Shown here: positions 42,835-51,858 of the stretch, piece after piece
How the letters are laid out: every line of letters begins with the position of its first letter
How positions within the stretch are numbered: the stretch's first letter is position 1
Origin: Natroniella sp046097105
GTDB lineage: Bacteria > Bacillota > Halanaerobiia > Halobacteroidales > Halobacteroidaceae
NCBI RefSeq assembly: GCF_046097105.1
Contig: NZ_CP175562.1
Span: 620,001-684,000 of the forward strand
DNA length: 64,000 bases
Direction: 5' to 3'
Translations under genes and position numbers: made by a program
Notes under the pieces: generated by a model
Seen by the model: only the letters and a program-made list of their open reading frames with translations
Told to the model about the DNA's origin: nothing
Databases searched by the model: none

Positions 42835-42968
42835 ATTGAATAATGAATAATGAATAATGAATAATGAAAAGTCAAAACCATTTTAAAGCAGTAATTGTCA
42901 GTGGTTTATGGAAGTTTTTTTGCTTTAAAGTTTTTTAATATTAATTATTAAATATTAGTTATTAATTG
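42835..42968. repeat. AT-rich palindromic repeat, hisA-hisF gap
   Basis: Four GAATAAT heptamers at the left end (42840-42866) and TTAATTATTAAATATTAGTT at the right end, an inverted-arm element of about 135 bases like that at 22752. Confidence 0.45.
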
Positions 42969-42990
42969 TACCTAAGAGGGAGTGATTGTT

Positions 42991-43749
42991 ATGGTTACAA
43001 AGCGGATTATTCCTTGTCTAGATGTAGATCAGGGACGAGTTGTTAAAGGGGTTAATTTTGTTGATATTAAAGATGCTGGTGATCCAATTGAATTGGCAGC
43101 ATATTATGATCAGGCTGGAGCAGATGAACTGGTCTTTTTGGATATTACAGCATCTAGTGATAAGCGTAAAACGATGATAGATGTAGTACGTAAGACTGCT
43201 AAGCAGGTCTTTATTCCCTTTACAATTGGGGGAGGAATTAGGAGTACAGAAGATATGAGAGAGTTACTGAAAGCAGGAGCTGACAAGGTTTCTATTAATT
43301 CAGCAGCAGTTAAGGAGCCAGAGTTAATCAGTGCAGGGGCAAAAAAGTTTGGTAGTCAATGTATAGTGGTAGCAATAGATGCTAAACGTAAAGGAGAATC
43401 ATGGGAAGTTTATATTCATGGAGGACGTAAAGATACAGGGCTTGATGTAATTAACTGGGCCAAAGAGGTTGAAAGTTTAGGGGCAGGTGAAATACTATTA
43501 ACCAGTATGGATGGTGATGGAACTAAAGATGGCTATGATAATCAATTAAATAAGGCGGTTTCAAAAAGTGTAAATATACCAGTGATTGCTTCAGGTGGAG
43601 CAGGAACTTTAAAGCATATTGAAGAAGCTTTTACAGTAGGAGAAGCAGATGCTGCTCTAGCTGCCTCTATATTCCATTTTAAAAAGTATACCATCAAGGA
43701 AGTTAAGGAATATTTGAAGGATAAGGGGGTTAAGGTGAGATGTCTTTAA
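42991..43749 (+). CDS. hisF: Imidazole glycerol phosphate synthase cyclase subunit HisF
   Basis: 252 aa from ATG 42991 (GGGAGTGATTGTT upstream). TIM barrel with catalytic Asp in IPCLDVDQGRVVKG and LTSMDGDGTKDGYD, phosphate sites GGGIRS and ASGGAGT. With HisH it makes IGP and AICAR from PRFAR. Confidence 0.97.
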   Translation: MVTKRIIPCLDVDQGRVVKGVNFVDIKDAGDPIELAAYYDQAGADELVFLDITASSDKRKTMIDVVRKTAKQVFIPFTIGGGIRSTEDMRELLKAGADKVSINSAAVKEPELISAGAKKFGSQCIVVAIDAKRKGESWEVYIHGGRKDTGLDVINWAKEVESLGAGEILLTSMDGDGTKDGYDNQLNKAVSKSVNIPVIASGGAGTLKHIEEAFTVGEADAALAASIFHFKKYTIKEVKEYLKDKGVKVRCL

Positions 43750-44390
43750 GCAAGTTAAAATTCAATGACGATGGTTTGATTCCTGCAATTGTCCAGGATG
43801 TAGAGACTGATGAGGTATTAATGATGGCTTATATGAATGAGAAAGCAGTTAAGAATACTATTAAAACAGGTAGAACCTGTTTTTGGAGTCGTAGTCGTCA
43901 AGAATTATGGTGGAAGGGTGAGACTTCAGGAAATATTCAACTGGTTGAAGAGATCAAATTTGATTGTGATGGAGATACATTATTATTAAAGGTAAAACAG
44001 ACTGGTGAAGCTTGTCATACAGGACATAAGTCCTGTTTTTATCGGGGGATTAAAAGACAAGAAGGTGGAGAAAGTCGCTTTGATCCAGAAGACATTTATA
44101 AAGATGCATTGGACACTGAAGTATTAGAGGAGCTATATCAAGTAATTAAGGATCGTAAAGAGAATCCGAAGGAAGGCTCTTATACATCTTCTTTATATCA
44201 GCATGGAATTAATGCCTTTTTGAAAAAAATTGGTGAAGAGGCTACGGAGATAGTAATGGCTGCTAAAGATGAAGAGGAAGCAGAGATTATCTATGAAGTA
44301 GCAGATTTTATCTATCATTTATTAGTGATGTTAGTTTATTATGATATTTCTTTGCAGGATATCTACCTTGAGTTGGATGATAGGAGATAA
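43740..44390 (+). CDS. hisI: Bifunctional PR-AMP cyclohydrolase/PR-ATP pyrophosphatase HisIE
   Basis: 216 aa fusion. HisI part (1-115) with zinc/magnesium residues in FWSRSRQELWWKGE, DCDGDTLL and CHTGHKSCFY. HisE part (about 120-216) with the MazG-like EEATEIVMAAKDE and YEVADFIYHLLVML. It performs steps 2 and 3 of the pathway. Overlaps hisF by ten bases. hisC is not in the operon. Confidence 0.96.
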   Translation: MSLSKLKFNDDGLIPAIVQDVETDEVLMMAYMNEKAVKNTIKTGRTCFWSRSRQELWWKGETSGNIQLVEEIKFDCDGDTLLLKVKQTGEACHTGHKSCFYRGIKRQEGGESRFDPEDIYKDALDTEVLEELYQVIKDRKENPKEGSYTSSLYQHGINAFLKKIGEEATEIVMAAKDEEEAEIIYEVADFIYHLLVMLVYYDISLQDIYLELDDRR

Positions 44391-44480
44391 TATAGTTGTC
44401 AGTTTATGGTTTACAGTTAAAGATTAAAATTTTATAAAGCATTATTACAAATTAATTCTAAAAATGCAGTTATATAAAAA

Positions 44481-44513
44481 AGCTATCTTAAGTTTTTAAG
44501 GTAGCTCTTTTTT
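44481..44513 (+). terminator. his operon terminator
   Basis: AGCTATCTTAA (44481-44491) pairs with TTAAGGTAGCT (44496-44506), then seven T. The rest of the 301-base gap to cheW holds a TTAAAC/CTTAGACTTAG repeat (44525-44562) and a possible 28-codon TTG-initiated leader from 44616 that overlaps the cheW start; nothing else is seen. Confidence 0.85.
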
Positions 44514-44691
44514 TATTGATTTTACTTATGCTTAAACTTAGACTTAGCCTTAATTTAAAGTAGGCGATAGCTCATTTTGTTTATAAATTTTAATTAATCA
44601 GGAAGGAGTTGGCTTTTGAATCACGAATTATTGAATAAGAAGGAATTTAAATTTAATTTGACTATTTCTTTAATTGAAGGGAGGAGCTATA

Positions 44692-45150
44692 ATGGCTGCT
44701 GATACAGAACAAGTAATTGTTTTTGATATAGGAAGCGAAAAATTTGGAGTTAAAATCACTAAGGTGCATGAAATTGTACGGTTAAAGGAGATAACTGAGC
44801 TTCCTAATAGTTCGAAGTATATGGAGGGGATTATTAATTTAAGAGGAGATATTGTTTCAGTCATTGATCTACGAAAGAGATTTAATCTTGAAGAGATAGT
44901 AGATACTAATGATACTAGAATTATTGTTGTTGACTTTGAGGGCCAAGATGTAGGTTTAGTCGTTGATAATGTCTCTGAAGTATTGCATATTAAAATGAAG
45001 GATGTTGATCTTCCACCAAAAAGTATGGCGGGCATTAAGGAAGACTATTTAAAAGGAATTGTTAAAGTAGATGATGATATAATTATTTTGTTGGATTTAG
45101 ATAATTTATTGAGCTCCAAAGAGAATATCCAGTTAGAGAATGAAAATTAA
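44692..45150 (+). CDS. cheW: Chemotaxis coupling protein CheW
   Basis: 152 aa from ATG 44692 (GGGAGGAG upstream). SH3-like CheW fold: VFDIGSEKFGVKITKVHEIV, split IGSEKFGVKI, MEGIINLRGDIVSVIDLRKR and VDNVSEVL. It bridges chemoreceptors such as the one at 12926 to CheA. First gene of the chemotaxis operon. Confidence 0.94.
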   Translation: MAADTEQVIVFDIGSEKFGVKITKVHEIVRLKEITELPNSSKYMEGIINLRGDIVSVIDLRKRFNLEEIVDTNDTRIIVVDFEGQDVGLVVDNVSEVLHIKMKDVDLPPKSMAGIKEDYLKGIVKVDDDIIILLDLDNLLSSKENIQLENEN

Positions 45151-45185
45151 TAACTTGGTTGATTTTAGAAAGGGGGATATCACTA

Positions 45186-47204
45186 ATGGATATGAATGAT
45201 TTTCAGGAGTTATATGCTAGTGAATCACGTGAACACCTAGATATATTAAATGATGCTTTATTAACTTTAGAAAATGATCCTGAAAATATGGAAATGATCA
45301 ATGAATGCTTTAGAGCTGCTCATACACTTAAGGGTATGGCAGGAACAATGGGGTTTGAAAGGGTTAGTAGGTTATCCCATGCGATGGAAAATATTTTAGA
45401 TTTATTAAGAGATGGACAGATAGAAGTTAATACAGAAGTTATTAACTTGTTATTTAAGGCAGTAGATACTTTAGAATTATTAAGCAACAATCCAGATGAG
45501 GTAGAAAATTTAGAAGGGTTAATTACTGAATTAAAATCATTTTTGGAAACTGAAAATAGAGAGGCTGATGCTTCGGAGAAAGAAGTTACTTCTTCAAATT
45601 CTAGTGAAGAAGTTGATTTTGAGTTAAGAGATGATGAGTTAGAGATTATTTCCGCTAATTCTGGAGATCCAATGATAATTAAGGTTAGATTAGAGAATGA
45701 CTGTGTCTTTAAATCTTTACGAGCTGATATGGTCTTTGAATCATTAGAAGAGTATGGAGAATTAATTAAAGCCAATCCTGCTATTGATAAGATTAGAAAA
45801 GAAGAATTAGGTGATAAATTCCAAATACTTTTCTTAACGATTGAAAAAGAAGAAACCATTGCTAAAGCTTTAAACAATATCTCTGAAATTGAAGAAATAC
45901 AGATAACATTAATTGATGAGATTGAGCAACTAACAGCTAGCAGTCAACAAGAAGAAAAAGAGAATAATTTAGATGAACTAGAAGATAAAAAAGTTAATGA
46001 AGATAAATCTAAAAATAGTACCAATGTTAAGTCTTTATCGAAGAGGTTGAAGGCTAATAGTACTATTCGAGTTGATGTTGAACGACTGGACTCATTGATG
46101 AATTTAGTAGCAGAATTGGTAATTAAGAGAACCCAAGTGGAGTCAGTAGGTGAGAGTTACAATCTAGATGAATTAAATAAAAAGCTGAAGCCTCTAAGCA
46201 AGGTGACATCTGAATTACAGAATTCTGTTATGGAAATGAGAATGGTTCCAATCAGCTTAGTCTTTAATCGTTTTCCTAGATTGGTTCGTGATCTTGCTCA
46301 GGATCTTGATAAAGATATTAATCTGGTAATTGAAGGAGAAGAAACTGAGTTAGATCGAACGATCATTGATGAAATAGGTGACCCTTTAGTTCATATGGTA
46401 AGAAATGCGATTGGTCATGGGATTGAAGATCCTAAAGAGAGAGAGAGATTAGGTAAGGATAGAGAAGGTTTAATTAAATTATCAGCATTCCATGAAGGAA
46501 ATAATGTAGTAATTCAAATTCAAGATGATGGTCAAGGAATTGATCCAGAATTGATTAAAAATAAGGCAATTGAGAAAGGTGTTGCTAACTTATCAGAATT
46601 GGAATCGATGTCTGAAGAAGAGATCATTATGTTGATCTTTGCAGCTGGATTCAGTACTAATGAGCAGGTAAATGATGTTTCTGGTAGAGGCGTAGGAATG
46701 GATGTTGTTAAGAATAAAATAGAGTCTTTAAGTGGTTCAGTCGATATAGAGTCAGAAGTAGGTAAGGGTTCTACTTTTACAATGAAATTACCATTGACAT
46801 TATCGATAATCCAAGGCTTTTTGATCAATGTTGCTGATCAAAAGTATGTAATTCCATTGGAGTCGATTCAAGAGATAGTCGATGTTAATCCCGATGATAT
46901 TAAGACGATTCGACAAGAAGAGGTTATTCATCGTCGTGGTTCTGTGATTCCATTAATATCGTTACATGATAAACTTAATAAAGAAGAGCCAGATGAAGAT
47001 AAGCAAGAAATTTCTACCGTTATTGTGGAAGTAGGTAATGATTATTATGGGTTAATGGCTGATTCTATAATCGGTCAACAAGAGGTTGTAATTAAGAGGA
47101 TTAATGATTTGTCAGGGGATTTAGAAAGAATTGCAGGTGGTGCTATTTTAGGTGATGGTAGTATAGCACTGATTATTAATGTGGAAGAAATAACAACTAG
47201 TTAG
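45186..47204 (+). CDS. cheA: Chemotaxis histidine kinase CheA
   Basis: 672 aa from ATG 45186 (AAAGGGGGATATC upstream). P1 with phosphorylated His46 in FRAAHTLKGMAG; P2-like region about 150-260; P3 dimerisation about 285-345; P4 ATPase with HMVRNAIGHGIEDP, DDGQGIDP and GRGVGMDVV; P5 CheW-like (about 530-670). It phosphorylates CheY and CheB. Confidence 0.96.
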   Translation: MDMNDFQELYASESREHLDILNDALLTLENDPENMEMINECFRAAHTLKGMAGTMGFERVSRLSHAMENILDLLRDGQIEVNTEVINLLFKAVDTLELLSNNPDEVENLEGLITELKSFLETENREADASEKEVTSSNSSEEVDFELRDDELEIISANSGDPMIIKVRLENDCVFKSLRADMVFESLEEYGELIKANPAIDKIRKEELGDKFQILFLTIEKEETIAKALNNISEIEEIQITLIDEIEQLTASSQQEEKENNLDELEDKKVNEDKSKNSTNVKSLSKRLKANSTIRVDVERLDSLMNLVAELVIKRTQVESVGESYNLDELNKKLKPLSKVTSELQNSVMEMRMVPISLVFNRFPRLVRDLAQDLDKDINLVIEGEETELDRTIIDEIGDPLVHMVRNAIGHGIEDPKERERLGKDREGLIKLSAFHEGNNVVIQIQDDGQGIDPELIKNKAIEKGVANLSELESMSEEEIIMLIFAAGFSTNEQVNDVSGRGVGMDVVKNKIESLSGSVDIESEVGKGSTFTMKLPLTLSIIQGFLINVADQKYVIPLESIQEIVDVNPDDIKTIRQEEVIHRRGSVIPLISLHDKLNKEEPDEDKQEISTVIVEVGNDYYGLMADSIIGQQEVVIKRINDLSGDLERIAGGAILGDGSIALIINVEEITTS

Positions 47205-47215
47205 GAGGGATCTCG

Positions 47216-47578
47216 GTGGCAAAAACAGTTTTAGTTGTTGATGATGCACAGTTTATGAGAACTATGTTAAAAAAGTTAATTGAGGACAATGGTTATGAGG
47301 TGGTTGATGAAGCTGTTAATGGTGAAGAAGCAGTGGAAAAGTATAAAGAAACTAATCCAGACTTAGTAACAATGGATATTACAATGCCAAAGATGGATGG
47401 AATTGAAGCGATCAAAAAGATTAAGGAGTATGACTCTAATGCTGATGTAATTGTCTGTAGTGCTATGGGCCAAAAGCCGATGGTCGTTGAATCATTAGAG
47501 GTAGGGGCAAAGGATTTTATTGTTAAGCCGATCAAACCTGAAAAGGTTAAGGATTCATTAGATAATATTTTAGCTTAA
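47216..47578 (+). CDS. cheY: Chemotaxis response regulator CheY
   Basis: 120 aa single receiver domain. Acidic pocket VVDDAQFM, phospho-acceptor Asp in VTMDITMPKMDG, Thr/Ser in VCSAMGQ, Lys in IVKPIKPEK. GTG start after TAGGAGGGAT. Drives the flagellar switch in its phosphorylated form. Confidence 0.93.
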   Translation: MAKTVLVVDDAQFMRTMLKKLIEDNGYEVVDEAVNGEEAVEKYKETNPDLVTMDITMPKMDGIEAIKKIKEYDSNADVIVCSAMGQKPMVVESLEVGAKDFIVKPIKPEKVKDSLDNILA

Positions 47579-47594
47579 TGATGGGGGTGAAGAT

Positions 47595-48659
47595 GTGGCT
47601 TCCATAGAGGTATTAGTCGTAGATGATTCTGCTTTTATGCGAAAGGTTGTCAGTGATTTATTAGAAGAAGAGGAAGATATTAAGGTTATTGGAAAAGCTA
47701 GAAATGGAGCTGATGCGCTACGTAAAATTGAACAGCATATGCCTGATGTGGTTACTCTTGATGTAGAGATGCCTAAGATGGATGGACTGGAGTTTTTAGA
47801 ACGGTTGATGAGCAAATGTCCTATTCCAGTGGTAATGTTAAGCAGTGTAACTACTAAGCAGAGTAAAACAACCATTAAAGCTTTAGAATTAGGTGCTTTT
47901 GATTTTATAACTAAGCCTTCTGGCTCTATTTCTCTAGATATTGCTAAAGTTCAAGAGGAATTAATTCAAAAAGTAAGGCTGGCTGTGAAATCTAAGGTTA
48001 AAAAGACAATTAAGCGTCAAATAAAGGTTGAGCAAAAGAAAAAAGCAGCTAAGGTATCAGTAACGAGGCGAAAAAGAAAGGCTCGTGATAAAACAGGTGA
48101 GAAAAAATTGGTGATAATTGGAGCTTCTACTGGAGGGCCAAGGTCATTAAAGGAAGTAGTAACTGTCTTACCTGCTGATTTGAATGCTGCGTTGTTGATT
48201 GTGCAGCATATGCCGGCCGGTTTTACTAAATCGTTGGCCCAAAGATTAGATAAATTGTCTAAAATAGATGTTAAGGAAGCTGAGAAAGGTGATCCATTAA
48301 GGGCTGGGCAAGCTTTAGTTGCACCAGGAGATTATCATATGATAGTTGAAAATGGAAAGATGGAGCTTTCTCAATCTGAAAAGGTACATAATGTTCGACC
48401 TGCTATTGATAAAACAATTGCTTCTGTTGTTCGAGAATACAAGAAATCACTGATTGGTGTGTTGTTGACAGGAATGGGCAAAGATGGAGCTAAAGGTTTA
48501 GGGTTAATTAAGGAGTTTGGAGGTCAGACAATAGCTCAAGATGAGAAAACTTCAGTAGTTTATGGTATGCCAAAAGTAGCCTATGAATCAGGAGTAGTTG
48601 ATACTGTAAAACCGATCTATCGGATTGGTGAGGAGATCATTAGGAAGGTAGAGGGTTGA
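47595..48659 (+). CDS. cheB: Protein-glutamate methylesterase CheB
   Basis: 354 aa. N-terminal receiver (DDSAFMRK, LDVEMPKMDG, TKPSG) and C-terminal methylesterase with catalytic Ser in IGASTGGPRSL, His in IVQHMPAGFT and Asp in GMGKDGAKGL. Removes methyl groups from chemoreceptors. GTG start (GGGGGTGAAG upstream). cheR, cheC and cheD are not next to it. Confidence 0.95.
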   Translation: MASIEVLVVDDSAFMRKVVSDLLEEEEDIKVIGKARNGADALRKIEQHMPDVVTLDVEMPKMDGLEFLERLMSKCPIPVVMLSSVTTKQSKTTIKALELGAFDFITKPSGSISLDIAKVQEELIQKVRLAVKSKVKKTIKRQIKVEQKKKAAKVSVTRRKRKARDKTGEKKLVIIGASTGGPRSLKEVVTVLPADLNAALLIVQHMPAGFTKSLAQRLDKLSKIDVKEAEKGDPLRAGQALVAPGDYHMIVENGKMELSQSEKVHNVRPAIDKTIASVVREYKKSLIGVLLTGMGKDGAKGLGLIKEFGGQTIAQDEKTSVVYGMPKVAYESGVVDTVKPIYRIGEEIIRKVEG

Positions 48660-48692
48660 AGTCTGAGTAAAATCTTAAAAGGAATAAAGACC

Positions 48693-48735
48693 AAAAGAGA
48701 GCTTAGGATGATGCCATCTTAAGCTCTCTTTTGAT
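48693..48735 (+). terminator. Terminator of the chemotaxis operon
   Basis: AAAAGAGAGCTTAGGATG (48693-48710) pairs with CATCTTAAGCTCTCTTTT (48715-48732) with one mismatch or wobble. May serve both converging transcripts. Confidence 0.8.
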
Positions 48736-48776
48736 TTAATTTAAGATTGAAACAATATTGTAATTAAGTGTTATTT

Positions 48777-51164
48777 TTATGCTTCTTTATCAATCTTAGG
48801 TAACTTAAAGATCTGATTTAACTTAATATCTGATGAGTCGAATTGGGAATACATTGATCCTAAACGCTTGGTTTCTGTAATTTCTGAAACTTCTTTTTGG
48901 ATTAGAGTTCCATTACTATTAACAACCATGATCTGGTCATTGCGTTTAGCAGAGATAATATTCAATAATTGATAATCATCACTTGATAAAGTCTGCAATC
49001 CTTTACCATTTCTTTGCTGAATTTTATAATCTTCTAAAGGACTTGCTTTGCCTCGGCCTTCCTTAGTTAGAGCAAGGATAACTTCTGCTTGATTAGTCAA
49101 ATTAAAGCTGATTACTTGATCATTTTCTTTTAATTTGATTCCTTTGCTTCCCTTGGTATTTCGACCTGTATCTGAAATTTCTGTTTCAGAAAAATGGATT
49201 GTATAACCTTGTTCTGTACCAAGCATAATATTTTGCTCACCATCTGTAACGGCAGCATCAATCACTTGATCTCCCTTATTGAGGTTGATAGCTTTAATTG
49301 AGGAGACGGTAGTTTCGTATTCTGCTCCTTTAGTCTTTTTGACTAAGCCATCTTTAGTTACAATTGTAATAAACTTTTCTTTGACTTCTTCACTTAACAA
49401 AATAGTTTTTACTATTTTTTCATTCATTGGTAACTTCAAGAATTGATTAAGTGGATCTCCTTTAGATAGACCATGATGTTCAGGAATTTCATGAGCTTTT
49501 AGGATATGAGTCTGTCCCTGGTCTGTTAAGAACAAGAGCTTGTCATGGCTTGAACCAGATGAAATTTCAGTTATGAAGTCATTTTTACCTGCTCTGATAT
49601 TATCAGGATCATCTGTTCTCTTTAAATAATTACGATAAGATAAAGAGATAATTACATCTTTATCTTTAATTAAATCTTTTTTATTCAATTCTGCTTTCGA
49701 GTCATCAGCAATCAATTCTGTTTTACGTTGATCACCGTATTCTTCTTTAATCTCTAGTAGCTCTTCTCTAACAATATTATCTAGGATTTCTTTATCTTCT
49801 AAAATAGACTCTAGATATGCAATCTTTTCTCTAATTTCTGTTAAATTCTCTTCTAAATTTTGAACTTCTAAGCTGACTAAACGCTGTAACTTCATATTTA
49901 AGATTGCTTCTGCTTGCTTTTTAGTAACTTCTAATTTACGTTGTAAGTTCTTTTTAGCAGTCCGAGGATATTTAGATTGGCGAATGATCTTGATTACCTG
50001 ATCTAAGTTATCAATTGCTTTCTTTAAGCCAATTAAGATATGTTCTCGTTCTTTAGCTTGGTTTAATTGATGTTCGGTTCTATTAGTAATAATTTCTCTT
50101 CTAAAATCAATAAAATGCTGTAAGATTGTTTTCAAGTTCATTACTTTAGGTTCTTTATTGACTAAAGCTAACATATTGATCCTTGTTTTAGACTGTAATG
50201 AGGTATATTTATAAAGACGATTTAAGATAATATCTGGGTTAGCATTTCTCTTTAAGTCAATTACTATTCTTAAACCATCTCGATCTGATTCATCCCGGAC
50301 ATCTCTAATATTATCTATCTTTTCTTTTTTAACAGTGCTAGCTATCTCTTCAATCAATTTACTTTTATTTAGCTGGTAAGGGATTTCAGTAATTACTATT
50401 CTCTTTCTTCCTCTGCCAGCAGATTCAATTTTGCTCTTGCCACGTAAGATGATCTTTCCCTTTCCTGTCCGATAAGCCTTTTTGATTCCTTCATTACCTA
50501 CAATTTGACCACCGGTAGGAAAGTCTGGCCCAGGAATAATCTCCATCAATTCGTCAATGCTTAGTTTATGGTTGTCTAATAGTTTAATTAATCCATTAAT
50601 AACTTCAGTAAGGTTATGTGGCGGAATATATGTACTCATTCCAACTGCAATACCACTAGAACCATTAACTAATAAATTAGGGACTCTAGAAGGTAATACG
50701 GTTGGTTCTTGTAAGCTCCCATCAAAATTATCGATAAAATCAACTGTCTCTTGTTGGATATCTTTGAGTAATTCAGTAGAAAGAGGGGCCAATCTAGCTT
50801 CAGTATAACGCATAGCTGCTGCACTATCCCCATCAATAGAACCAAAATTACCATGTCCATCGATTAATTTATAGCGTTGGCTAAAATTTTGAGCCATTCT
50901 AACCATGGCATTATAAACTGCTGTATCACCATGAGGGTGATATTTACCTAGAACCTCTCCTACGATTCTAGCCGATTTTTTATGAGCTTTTTCAGGATGT
51001 AATCGTAACTTCTCTGCTGCATATAAGATTCTTCGATGAACAGGTTTTAAGCCATCCCTAACATCTGGTAATGCTCTACCGATAATAACACTTAATGAAT
51101 AATTTAAATAAGAGTTACGCATTTTATTTTCAATTGCAACTGGTGTAATCTGTTTGTTTTTCAT
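48777..51164 (-). CDS. Type II topoisomerase subunit A (GyrA/ParC family)
   Basis: 795 aa. Winged-helix/tower domains with catalytic Tyr120 in AAMRYTEARLAPL and the preceding KSARIVGEVLGKYHPHGD, then a six-blade C-terminal domain. The GyrA box, QRRGGKG in gyrase, reads QQRNGKG here, so true supercoiling gyrase activity is uncertain; topoisomerase IV is plausible. It is divergent from the matching B subunit at 51859, away from any dnaA-gyrBA locus, which suggests a second enzyme. GAAAGGGGAC precedes the ATG. Confidence 0.88.
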   Translation of the reverse strand: MKNKQITPVAIENKMRNSYLNYSLSVIIGRALPDVRDGLKPVHRRILYAAEKLRLHPEKAHKKSARIVGEVLGKYHPHGDTAVYNAMVRMAQNFSQRYKLIDGHGNFGSIDGDSAAAMRYTEARLAPLSTELLKDIQQETVDFIDNFDGSLQEPTVLPSRVPNLLVNGSSGIAVGMSTYIPPHNLTEVINGLIKLLDNHKLSIDELMEIIPGPDFPTGGQIVGNEGIKKAYRTGKGKIILRGKSKIESAGRGRKRIVITEIPYQLNKSKLIEEIASTVKKEKIDNIRDVRDESDRDGLRIVIDLKRNANPDIILNRLYKYTSLQSKTRINMLALVNKEPKVMNLKTILQHFIDFRREIITNRTEHQLNQAKEREHILIGLKKAIDNLDQVIKIIRQSKYPRTAKKNLQRKLEVTKKQAEAILNMKLQRLVSLEVQNLEENLTEIREKIAYLESILEDKEILDNIVREELLEIKEEYGDQRKTELIADDSKAELNKKDLIKDKDVIISLSYRNYLKRTDDPDNIRAGKNDFITEISSGSSHDKLLFLTDQGQTHILKAHEIPEHHGLSKGDPLNQFLKLPMNEKIVKTILLSEEVKEKFITIVTKDGLVKKTKGAEYETTVSSIKAINLNKGDQVIDAAVTDGEQNIMLGTEQGYTIHFSETEISDTGRNTKGSKGIKLKENDQVISFNLTNQAEVILALTKEGRGKASPLEDYKIQQRNGKGLQTLSSDDYQLLNIISAKRNDQIMVVNSNGTLIQKEVSEITETKRLGSMYSQFDSSDIKLNQIFKLPKIDKEA

Positions 51165-51858
51165 TTTTTAGTCCCCTTTCATAGAGTTTATAATTAATTT
51201 AGCTTTGTATTTAAGCTGTTAATTGATAATTTTGTAGATAAATTTTTAAGTGGATCACTTAAGCTTAAATTTTAGTCTTAAAGATATTTGTTCTTAGTAT
51301 GTCTAGTATATTATCGAGTATGATTGTTATTTTAATTTTATTTGGTAGCTTTTTTTAGTATATTATTTATTAGAGGATTAGTCAATCTCTAATCTACTTG
51401 AAGAACTACAAATAAATTACATATATATCTAAATAAACAAAATTAAGTAATAAAAACCACTTGTTTGAATTAATCCTATTAATATTGTATAGGAAAATCA
51501 CTTTAAAATAAAGGGTTAATATACAATGTAGTTTAAGTTTAAGATTGAAACTAACCCAATCGTTAGAGTTATAAAGATTCAACTTTTATTTGAACTTAAG
51601 GCTATAATTAGACTGAATCTTAAATTAAAAGTAGTTATTTAAGAATTAAAGCAGGAGAAAAGTCTTCTCTTAAGAATAATATTCAAATAAATAGATAAGT
51701 TTATTTAATAGATAAGGTTCAACTTGAAGAATAGAAAAAGAGAAATCAATTTGAATAATATTCCAGAAAAGTTGCTATCACAGTATTTATATGCTATTAT
51801 AATAAACGTAACAGATCATTATACAAAAAATGGTAATAGATAAAGGGAAGGTGTTATT
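51165..51858. other. 694-base divergent regulatory region between the topoisomerase genes
   Basis: AT-rich, no open frame with a ribosome-binding site. It carries several CTTAA/TTAAG and TTTAAGATT motifs (e.g. 51245-51282, 51530-51550, 51590-51632) like those in other gaps. It presumably holds promoters for both subunits and its length suggests regulation, for example by supercoiling (inference). Confidence 0.4.
51772..51800 (+). promoter_or_regulatory. Promoter of the topoisomerase B subunit
   Basis: TTGCTA (51772-51777), a 17-base spacer and TATTAT (51795-51800), 58 bases upstream of the ATG. Confidence 0.55.

Noticed and set aside
45320..45877. A 185-codon minus-strand frame within cheA
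   Set aside because: Ser-rich antisense shadow of an AT-rich gene; no ribosome-binding site and cheA is well conserved.
50557..50808. Plus-strand frame inside the topoisomerase A gene
   Set aside because: Lies antisense to the catalytic core; a shadow without a ribosome-binding site.
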